From: Cryptomeria japonica
Lineage: Eukaryota > Streptophyta > Pinopsida > Cupressales > Cupressaceae
NCBI RefSeq assembly: GCF_030272615.1
Contig: NC_081406.1
Coordinates: 264,345,692 to 264,409,691 of the forward strand
Length of the DNA stretch: 64,000 nucleotides
Direction: 5' to 3'
Both the position numbers and the translations under genes were made by a program. Positions 25,227 through 37,200 of this stretch are shown in pieces. A model generated the notes under the pieces. It was not told where the DNA came from, ran no database searches, and saw nothing but the letters and a program-made list of their open reading frames with translations. Within the stretch, counting starts at the first letter, position 1, and the number at the start of each line of letters is the position of its first letter.

Positions 25227-28200
25227 GTTTGTTCATCTTGATATCGACCTAATTTTATTGAATTAGCAGTGCTTTTAGGTTTCCACAGTTAACAATATTT
25301 CAAAGAATGCTTCTGAAACACCTGCGATATTAAGTTTTTGTACTCAACTTTTGTGAATCACACTACGTACTGATGAAGCTTTTTTTTCAATTTCATTTTA
25401 GATATTTGTTTTTGCTGTTTTTCCTTCTAAATAAGCGTATCTTATGTTACTTAAAAAAACAGAAAAGTTTCATCAATCTTACGGACTTCAGTCTCCGGTT
25501 ATAAATTAAATACTGCGATTCAGATTGCCGATATGGAAACTGTTTATAACAGGTTCTTGAGAAACTTTATTTCCAATTTCATTTAAGTCTTATTTTCATT
25601 CTTAGCTCTTTTTTTTAAGAAAATAAACATCCCAAAAAACTGTTTGCACTTGTAGCCCTTAGTCATCAGCTGCACGAATAATTGACCTTTGAAATCATTT
25701 GCTTGCGGCACAATCTTGGTTTCATCCTTTATCGTGTTGGAACTTGCAGTTAGCAAGACTTGATTCCGAGCTGGCTCTTTGTAAGCTATCTAATTTAACC
25801 CACACCAGGACCACTTGAGTTTTCATTTATGTTACTTTTAAGGAACAGAAAAGTTACATCAACTTATAGCAGTGCTACATCTGAGGTCGCTTTCTAAATA
25901 AATTAGCACAGCTAACGTGCCTTTGTTGCATAAGGCATTGATTCTATTTGTTGTTGATGGTACACATGGGTTTGTTTTTAAACCATGTCCTAAGCTATGA
26001 TAGGCAACTGCATTGATTCGATGTCTTTGTTGGTATGTCTGGGTTTATTTTTTGATAATCAATTTGCATCCAAGATATTGTATGCAGCTGGCTATTTGGG
26101 CTATTTAATGTTCACATGCCTTTTTTTGCTATGTTTGAAAAGCTAATGTAAATTTTCAACTCCCAAAACGAAAAAAAACGAAATCTCTCCGGTTGCCAAA
26201 TTTGCATTCAAAACCCTGTTCTCCTGTGAAATCTGTATTTCAAATGCTATTCTGATGATGAAAAATGACAACTATAATCTCCCACCCAACCCCCCCTCTT
26301 TTCTAAGGCAGCAAGCTGATTAATTAAGCCCCTGTGCATTTGACATGCATTCTTCTTCTGCAATTTGCATTTTTGAAATAGGGCGAATTTAAATGTATTG
26401 GTTAATTTTTGTAAATTGATTATACTTTCGGCTTTGTGAGAAAGAATTTAGTTGCCACAGTCATCTTGTGGAACAAAGAAAGATTTCACATTATATTCAA
26501 TTAAGCTTCTGTTCCTGTACAGAGGCAGGTTCTATCCTGGGAAGAGATTGCAGTTTTCATTGAAGTAATTATCACAAATCTACTTCCTTACAATGATTTG
26601 AGCATGGGTATGCTACCCTCTGATATAATCGAGGATGATTATTATTATTTTCCCATCTACCGAGTTCATGTTATCTGGACAACTTGAAAGCAAAGGTTCA
26701 CATTGGTTTCTTCTTTGTGTAAGATAATACTGCTATGACTCACTTTAGTAACCTTCAATATGTAGAGTAAAATAAAAAGTTTTCTTGTCTTAGAGACAAG
26801 CTAGGATATTGGGCACACATAACCTGTTTTTCTTAATAAAACCAAAATTTCCGGGCAACTTTATGCCATTTCCTCTTAAAATCATTGTAGTAGGACCACT
26901 GTAATACCCATTACCCTTGGTAGTGGGAACCTAGACACTTTGTATCAACAATGTTTCGTAAGGCTAGATTGTGAAAAGCCCAAAGAGTTAGATCTTTTAA
27001 CAACTATTTCCCCTCCAACTCTCAAGTTCGTAGAGGTTCTTGTGTGCTTTGTGGGTCTGCCTGCCTTGTGGTTCTTACTGAAATACATTAGAGAAAGGTC
27101 ATCAAAGAAATGATTTCTTATGGACATTGGTCATTAGAGCGATACCTTAAACATATAGAAGTCAAAATTCCAAGAAAATAAAAAGTCTAATGTTACTTCT
27201 GCCAAGCTTCATACAAGTGTACTCATTGACCTTTATGCTGTTAAAGGCGGAGGCTACTCCAAGTCAACTCTTATTTCATGTACAGCTGCAATGGCAAACG
27301 ATTAAACCATGGTTTAGATTTTGACCAATATACAGAATGTGTGCTCTGAGGAATAAAATTGAAATGTGCTTATCATTTGTTGAGACCAGTTTAACACCAT
27401 GCTCTTTACACAGACCTTTCTTTTTTTATGCTGTCAAGTGAATGAGCTATTCTCTCTGTGATATGAGCCGTTGTTTATACCTACCCAATATAGATTTTTG
27501 TATCTTAGCAATCGCTCATGCCAAGAAGAAGAGACAACTTGTTTACCACCTTGTAGATGATGAAATTTTTTTCTCAACCTTGAGCAAGACAACACACACA
27601 AAGTTAGATCTCTCCTCCCTGAACACTATGTCCCATTGAATTGGAGAGTCTTTAAGTATTATCCAGACTAGAACAGATGTCTTTAGAGGAATCATAGTTT
27701 CAAAACATCTGGATAATGAGGAGGCATGTCTAGCCAGAGCAACTTTGACGCACTCCAGATTCCTTGTAGAAGTCTTCCAATAAGTAGTGAAAGTTTCCCA
27801 GTTAAAAAGTTGAGTCTTTTTTAGCAGCTAAAAAATGCAATAAATGAGGAAAAACAGAGGTTGGTTGTACAAAATATCATCTTCTTCCACATCAATATCT
27901 TCAATGATCGTATTTCTAAAAGATTCCATTTCCCCAAGTACCTGAACATACATACAAAAGATAACATTTAAACTTCAGAGGCAACAAACAGCTGTTCATT
28001 GACTACAGCCTAGCTTGGACCTGGATAGAGTCTAAGGCTTTCTTGCGTGTTTTGCCAAATTTGTATTGGGTCCCCACGGGCTTGGGAACATCTTAAAAAG
28101 AATATCTCCTCTCAGATTGTTGCATCTTGTATGATTCAAATTAAAGCTACAAATAAGACTGTTAGGCAGATTTTTACCAGGGTTTTCAATGCATATTCTC

Positions 28201-31200
28201 TTTTTAGGATCCTAAGCCATGTCATGAGGGGAAATGGGGGGACAAACTTTTAAAATAACCTATGTTCCACCAAGCTTCTAGAATGGGGGGATAAGGTACG
28301 TGTTTCAGGGATGGGAATTTTAGGCCATTTTTGGGGACAGCAAAGGGGACGGCTATATATTTATTTTAAAGATATAGGGAAATTTCAGATATTCATATGA
28401 TAACAGTAACATTGATAAAGTTGCATTTTTAATTGTATTGACATATGCATTAGAGAATCAAAAGTAAAACACAACAATAGAGTTCACATGAGAGTAGAAC
28501 AAATTAATAGTAATACTTAATTGCTTACATAATTCATGTCAATGTGCGTATGATATAAATTTGGAAAATAGTAATGCTGCATACACGAAAATGTTCAAAG
28601 GCTACAAGTTTGTACTACAAATGTCAAAATGAAAAAGTCACAAATGTCGAAAACTGTAAAACATAGTAATGGAAAGTATGATAGCTTCCTCTAATCGGCG
28701 TTTGCCAACATTGCATCAAAATCAAAAGCTGAGTCATTGCCACTATGAGTACGAGGGTCTGGCTCATCTAATGGAACTCCAACCAGTCCCTCCTGTATCC
28801 TCCTCATCAATCTGGGCAGCGTCCTTTGGGTCAACATCCCACTGCAAAGCTGGAGTCTGTCCTGAAGTTGCAAAGCATTAACAGTGTTGTTGTTGTAGCT
28901 AGGTCGGGTTCTTCTAGGGCCGACCTAGCACGATTAGATGGCTAAGTGGCCTGTCGGCCTTAGCCATGATAAAGGGCAACAAATTAATGCTTATGCTGGG
29001 CGCTATGATCTGATTCAGGTCCGGCCCTAAATGGGCGAATTAATTATGCAAGATGATGTAACTTGTAATGTATTGGTCTGGCCTCATTTGGGGCGATTCA
29101 TGTAACTTGTAAATATGATGTAACTTGCAATAGGTCCTGACCTATATGCGTAACTTGTAATTCATAATGTAATTATGATTCTTGGCACCAAAATATGCAA
29201 GGCCGACTAGAGGTCTATTGAGAGCAAAGTCACCTATATATGCAAGGTGATTTGAGATCAAATCACAATCAATGTGCAGCGAACTACTTCTGATCATAAC
29301 CGGTGATCTACTTCTGATTACAAGCAGTGAATTACTCCTGATAGAGATCAGTGAATTATCGCTTGATTAGGCAAATCAACTAGGGTTCCTGAATCTGTCT
29401 AAAGGCTGGCGAATTTGTATTCCAAGCTGAGCGAACATCTTTCAGTGTTGCCGAATGAAGTTACAGTGACAGCGGTTTGCATTTGAAGGATATTCAAGGT
29501 CATAGCATTTTCAGATTATTCTGCCCTCGCATGGGAATGTTGTAATTGTGCCACTGTGTTTGATCTAATATAAACTGAGATAATTGTTGTTGGGTTTTTC
29601 ACCTCCAAGAGGGAGGTTTTCCCAGGGTACTACTGTGTTATGTGTATTGTGTTTATTGTTTTCTGTTCTTTGTTATCAGTCTGATCATAAAATTAACATG
29701 GTATCAGAGCTTGGTTCGAATTGGTTGTGATAAGATTGATAGTAGTTTTTTTCACCTCTCCTTCTACACACAAGATTGTGGGAAGCATGCCAACCATAAA
29801 GACTTATCTGGTAACTCACGTGGTGCCCAAAAATCATGGTGGAGGGGAACAATGTCATCTTGTATTATGCAATATTAATATTACCTTGGCTAGTTATCTT
29901 TGTTTCCATACTGGACAACCTCGTGTGCAGACCACAGTGATGCTGCTACACCATAGACAACGATGACTTCATTACCCACAGAGAGTTCTCAAGACTTGCA
30001 GGGTCTCCACTTGAATACATGGCTGGGAAAATCAATAAAGAGATAAGTAGTCCTTTAATGTTCATGTATTGCATATGTTGTCATTAAATATGTGTGTTAT
30101 TTACATTGGCAGTAGATAAGCTGCATTTGAATGTACTTACCATGAGAAACTTGCCCCTTACATGTAGGATAATTCGTCACAGCCTGTTGCTCTTCAGGTT
30201 ATAGGTTTTTGGAATTATTTGCAATGAAGAGATTGACATTCAGGGGGAATATGAAGGGGATTTTAGTGAAGCAATAGGTGCTCTTGCTTATGCTCTACAA
30301 GAGGTCTTTCGAGATAAAGAAAGGACAGACCAAGAAGCATTCAAGGGAGAAAGAGCTTGAAGCTTGCAGTCATAGAACTGAGATGATGGCCGAAAGCATT
30401 TCTTCAAGGAAGGAAGATTTTGAGGCATCCTGTGAGGAAGCATCACAGGTTGAAGTCTAGAGACAACTTGTTGCCATAAAGCTGAGTTGGTGATACATAA
30501 CTAGAGGTAACCTTGGACAAGGAGGTCAGAAGATTGATTTTAGCTTCAGAGGGAGCTTGACGGTTAAGCTTCAGAGGAAGCATGACATTTCAGTTTCAGG
30601 GGAGCCTGACATTTCAGCTTCAGAGGGAGCCATGTCATTATGAAAATTGGGTTAATGCATTTTTCTCTGTGATGGAGAAATTTGAGGTGAAAGCCCTTCC
30701 ATAGTGTTTGCATTAGACCATCTTCTCCACTTTGAATTAACCATCGTAACATGCATAAACTAGCATCTAAGAATTACAACATTGAATCTGAAAATTAACA
30801 CTAGAGAATTAGCTAGCATTGTTTTTAATAAAAGAAATGAAATTATCTAGAAAATATAAATTACACTAATTCAAGATTGATCTGCATGAGCATAACAAAA
30901 TAAGAAACGTAATTGAAACATTTACTAAACAATATTTCAAGAGAGGTTTAGTGTATATAGCTTCTTGGATTCATCCTAAACCTTCAGATTATCTTTACAA
31001 CGTTGACAAGAGGGAAAGTATCATTAGGGTGCTTTTCCGCCCGACCACAAATGTATTATTCCCCCGTGCCACTTCCAATTGGAAAGGCCCGACCCTTATG
31101 TTTTATCTGTTTGACCCTACGCAACCCTAGTTGATCATACACCATAGGCAACTTCTAACTAGTATGACTTTGACTTGGTTAGAGCAAAACAAGTGATATA

Positions 31201-34200
31201 TTTCCAAGCCATCAAGACTGTCTCTTATGCTATCGACATACTGACTCTATTTGAGGCTTACTAGGCTTACACATATGTTTCTGACTTAGAAGAAAACACA
31301 TGTTGTAATAAGAACCACTTGCTATTAATCTTGCTTTATGAAACACTTTTCATTTATTTTTATCTTCTTTGTTGATGATACCTACTAGTTCCATACTTAT
31401 GCTCATGAGCTAGTTAACTTCTCTTTCCTGCTCACAAGTATGGAAACTTAGTTTACCATAATATGCATTTATCTTTTCAATTGTTAATTGTACCAAGATT
31501 CTCATTGTCCGGAAATTTGCTAATTTGCAAAAAACACAACTTTTGTGCTTATCCTATCGAGGAATTCATATTAATATTCTGATTTCTAACTTTTAATTCC
31601 TTGTTTGGTTCTACTAACCATCTCAAATGTTTATGCTTGATTCTAATTGTGTCTATGCTTTTCAGATCTAGTTTGTCTAGCCGCTCTGGCTTCCGTTCCA
31701 CCCACAACTTTTAATTATTATTACAACAATGTTACTTGTAATCTGTGTTTCAATCCTTAGGAAAATTCTGAGTTTTTTTAAATGTATTGTATCCATAACA
31801 TTGTTTTTGTCATTATTTCCATTTACATTTTGGTATGACTGATCGAATTACTAGCAAGGTACGTTTAGCCTAATCACAACTATATTTTCATTCCAACTTT
31901 CATCCTATGCATTAAACTTTAAGCGTAGGAATGAGCTGGTTTAGCTCTATCGTCTACAAAAATGGAATACTTTTCTTAGCTAAGAGTGAATAGTTAGCTA
32001 GTAGTGAATATAGTAGTGAAAAGTGAATAGAATAGCAATTAGAATAGCAATTAGAGTAGATTAGGAGGGAAGAATTGTTGGTATGACTTGTAAATGAGAT
32101 ACTCTTTTCATTGAAGATATGGTGAAATTTGTTATTTCAACAAGCCTCATGGTTCTACTTCTCAATTTATTTTCATGTTGATTAGATTGGATGGAAGAAG
32201 TTGTTGAATGTATTCATGTGGAATCCGCCTAGTCCATACCACTACCCTCTTGTTGCTTGTAAGTGCACCTTGTGTGGTCAACTGGAATGATATGAGCTTA
32301 ATTTCGAATCATTCTACACTCATTGCTTATGCATTAACTTGAATGGTGATCAATGTTTGATGGTATTGATTCGAACATCCTTCAAACATCCTTAGAAGAT
32401 TGCACCGAGCTTGTGTCAAATTGTTCAAGTTGATGGTGAAAATTCACTCAGTAGGATTCCATATAGTCATTCATCTATATTCTTACATTCTATGTCCTAG
32501 CATAGACCTCTCAAACCCTATTCCTTTTGCTCTTTTTTATCTTCCAGTCGAATAGATAGGATCTAAGTTCCAGTAAATCAAGCACTCAGGTATTCGAATG
32601 TAAGTCCCCTTGTGATTCCAGCATAATCACATCAAACCATCGAACTTATCCACACATAGTGACCCTACATTCATGAACCTTGGAGTCTTCTCTAATGATC
32701 CGTAAGCTAATCTTCAACATCTGAGAGATTTTGTTCAAGAGAGGATAAGACACTCTTGGGTATTTTATTTTGTGTTTGCATGTGCGTAAAAAACACATCA
32801 ACAGGTAGCCAGGAGCAAAGACTAAACATACCACTATTGTATGTACTAGCATGTAATTCAACAATTAATCGCTCGCCATAGAGAGGTCGCCCAAACAAGA
32901 ATTGAGCCTAATGAATATTCATGGCACCGGATGTCCAGTATATTCTGACAATGATAAATTGTTTGACCCCGAAATGCTATGCCAGCTTGAATAATATATT
33001 CAGCACTTAAGAAGCCTCTTTGATATTTGAGAAACCACGACAATAATAATATTCTGAATAAAATCTCTTTATTTCCAGCTTGATGCAAAATATTAATTAC
33101 CTCAGACCTGCAGATATATTATTACTGCATAGTTGTCTCCAGTGGAGACTTTACAAATTTGGCATAGATGTAGACTCCGTCACGAATCCACCTCTTCAGA
33201 AGAACTGGGTTTTCGTTCAGCCCTTCTGTTAAACTCCTGAAGGTTTTTGTCCCTAGAAATCATAAAACGTTTATCAATTCTGAAAGCATGCGTTACTTCA
33301 CCCAGCCAATCTTTTTATAAAGAACTCGAGGAAACACCTAGAAGATTAGGTTGACTTAAATATTTGATATAATTTGGAGAACTTTATTTAATAAAGTGAC
33401 TTTTAGTATTATTTTGTTATTTTCACTTTATTTTAATTAAATTAATCAAGCTAAAGTCATCCTCATGAAATAAATTCATTTTTTTGGACAACTTAATTAA
33501 TTAATTTAATTAAGTCACTTTATGAAAATTTGGGAACATTACAATTACTTTGCTTGCTGAGCTGCACAGGCAATCCTGCAAACCAAAGAGATTGCAGTGG
33601 AAAAGGAGATTCGGGTTTAAGCTATGGGAAGTGATGATATTTTCCTTCCTTTCCATATCAAGGAAGGCCATATTTCACGGCAAACAGAGAAAATAGGAAA
33701 AATGTGGGGTATGTTAGGGAAAGAGAAGGCCTAAACAAGGCCCTTTCCTCATTCTTCTTATAACAAAAAGTCCTTCACAGAAAATACTGGATTCTTTTTT
33801 TTTTTTTATTCTGTTCCTCTCTTTACACAGAAAAAGATTCCCTTAAAATCATACCAGATGTGTGGTCATGCTAACCTCTAATTATTTTCTTTTCCACCCC
33901 CATTTTCCCTTTCTCACTAGAGAAAATCCAAGCATCTTAAGTGCAAAAAGAGTCACCTAACTGTTTAATTCTGTGTGCGTCAAACTCACCATTGACTAGG
34001 CCCTCTGAAGAGCTAACCTGTTACATATGTGGAACAGAATAACTTAACTAGGGCAGAGGAGATACAAATCCACTTGCAGAAATCATGCTAATTGTGATAG
34101 CATCTTGTTCCATCCACATTATACGAGTGATTTCTTTTCAAAATATCTGGTGATTATATCTTAATGTTAACATTGCATAAATTACACAATATTGAAATTA

Positions 34201-37200
34201 TCCAAATGTGGAAACATATACAGATAGTTACACCTTCATATTTGTTTTCCATTCCTTCGATAAACTTACAAGGTACCTCCACAACTGATAGAACTCATAT
34301 CTGCATGGAAATAAAAAATATGTACTATGTTGTTCTGGCATGTTACAATTTCAGTTTCTTAATTTTTATAAAACTTCTGAAGCCTTACATTCTTTCTATA
34401 TTGCTCCTATCTTTATACTATTCAGTGAAAAATTTAATCTTCCAAAAATAAGCCTTATTTACAATTTGCATCCTTATCACTTATAAGGATGAGATGGAAG
34501 ATAACTCTAAATCACTAATGTTATCTACACATTATTTAGACTTATTTAGCTAAAAAATTTTAAAAACTACTTTCACTTTAGCTCTTCATAGCGAAATGCA
34601 AAATAGACAAACTTGAACTTTTGTCTGCATGTTCACACTGAACTTTTGTAGATGTTCCTAGCCAAGCTAAAAACTCAACAACTGCAATAGACCCACTGTA
34701 CATAATTCTCTAGTACACATTATATCTCCACTCTATATGATGGATGGCAATGGGGCTGGCTAGGGCTCGATTGTGATGATCATTGGCTATTATAAATTGA
34801 AGATTTATTGGGAGGGGGGAAACAAAGCTTTACCCTCGTGAGCTTCCTGATTCCAAAGGTTCACTTTGATGTTTGCGTTCTTATTGACCACTTGATTTGC
34901 CTTATGTGAACATGAATATCTTTAATGTCTTACCAGTTGTGAAGCTTTAGATTTGCCTTTCATCATTGTGTGAATCAGAATGACAGTACTGCCATTAAAA
35001 TGCAATTCCTTCAGGTTATGTAATTCTTTTTCCTCAGTTATAGTATTTGTTGTTTTACCCACATAAATTTCATACACCAATTGGAGCTGCTTGTTGCCGT
35101 CCCTGAATGCTCATTCTTAAGCAAGTCATTAATTTTTCAGTGCAACACCATCAAAATTTAGTTTAGCAACGCTTTTATGGTTTTTCAAATTAAGGCTTTG
35201 TAGCTTTAAGTTTGTTAACTCCATTGACCAGGCTGTTCTGCTAATGTTCATGATTATGAAATGCATCAAACAAGTTGCCTTGAACACCAAAGACATATCT
35301 TATTATCTTTGCTAAATAAGCTTGGGTAAATATAAAAAAGTTAATTTGCGATATAATTCAAATGATTTGAGGAACTGCTAAAAATCTAAGCCATAAAATA
35401 TCCGAGCAGACATCTAAAAATAAACCAAGTTCTGTCAGTAAAGGGAATATGAATCTGAAAGATGAGTTAAGTTTCCTGTCATCTCCAAAGTTACCTGGTC
35501 CTAAGGTTGGTAGGAATGTTCAAGGCCAATAAAGGTTGCCAGTAGCCTCACAATCTGTTCAAGGTCACCTTGTCTCTCCTAGAGATCTTCCAGGTTAGTT
35601 CCCATTATTGTTGAACTATCAGTGTGATGATTCCCCTTGATGTGAATGAAGTGTGTTGCCATCTATTATTGTAAGAAGGAAACATTAATAATAATTTAGA
35701 GTTCAGAACAAGTGCCAGCGGCAGGTTTGTTTGTCAGTTCAAGAACTTCTAAGTTATCATAATTTCCTACTTCTGCATTTTGAGAAGGATTAAAGAGCCT
35801 AAGTTGCTTCACTCCCTGTATAATGTGTTATTATTTTTGTAATATTATTGAATGGGCCTTTGATTGTTTTTTAATCAATTGTTAAGGATATTTAATCAAT
35901 GATGAGTTGTTCAGCTTTGTATAAATAAGTCACTAACTTATAATTATAATTTTTGTACCAATTAACTTATCATTTTCTTAGAATTTCTCGTGTTTGTTTG
36001 GTTGCATGAAATCATAGATGAAAAAATCTGCAAAAAATTACTTAACTCCAGATTTATTGTGAGTCATTTATGGCCATTATTTAATCTGCAAATAACTCTT
36101 GGGCGAGTTTTTTGAAAAAATTGGGGTGATTTATTGGAAAAAAATCACAAAAAATCAGGAGAAAAACTCAAATAACTCTGCAGTAATGATTTGTCGGGAA
36201 TTGTTTTACCGACCACTATCATGCAATTGATTACATAACCTTACACCTCACCATTTGCGAATCAATTAGTGTAACTGTGTACCTATCCACAAGAAGTTAA
36301 AAATAGGTGCCTTCAAGGGATGTTGTATCTTTGTGGGAAGAATGTGAATCATTTGGGTGTATGTGTGAGGAATACTTCAGTATGGTGTTTTTGCATGATA
36401 TGGTAGTTTCATGTGGAAGTCTCATGCTTCTTGTACCATGTTCTTGAAGGTATGGTGTGAAGGCTGACAAAGTTCATCAATGTGTATAAGATGAGCTGAA
36501 AATTTGAAAGGCTTTGTGTGCACATGCCAATGCCAGCTATTGAACAAAATATTTATTTTATGGACGATTTGAAGTAGAGAACTTTAATTCTACAGAAAGG
36601 AGATTCAAGCAATGCAAATCCTCTATAATATGTATTGAACTCAAATTCATTTAGAGGTTGCACTTATTTATTGGTATATAATATGTATTTAACTCAATCT
36701 TTGATTAATATATGATGGAAATTAGTAATACGTTCTCTACAAATTCAGTGTATATGTGTGTTTTTCAAGAATATTTTAAGAATCATATGTTTTCTAATGT
36801 TCAATAAATTTGCTGAGTTTTTGCCGATTATTTCCTGATTTTATGCCAAGTCCTGAGTTTTCAAAATTTTTGGGCCAAAAGAGTTATTGCTGAGTAAGAG
36901 TTTTTCATCTTTGTATGAAATAATAAAAAATAGTTGTTGGAAAGAGCACAAACACAATTTTATGAGGAAATGTTTTGATTTGCATCCTATTTTGTTTTTA
37001 ACTATCACTATGTGGAAAATGCACTTATGATTTGGCTTTTTTTTAATTTTTGACAATAATATCATGGCTCCCATGGTTGGACAATAAATGAGAACCATTG
37101 TCTTGTGCAGCAATGGTGACATCTAAAGCTGGTAAACGTCATGCTGCAGTTGGTATTGATGCATTGAAGGAGTTATTCTTTATGAGGTAAATTTTGTTTA

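Noticed and set aside
24388-25236. 282-codon minus-strand open frame opposite SWA2 exon 1
   Set aside because: It is antisense to a well-supported conserved exon, has no known domain, and follows from the A/G-rich sense codons.
29699-29710. tRNA gene
   Set aside because: TGGTATCAGAGC is the tRNA complement used as primer site after an LTR. No cloverleaf can be drawn around it.
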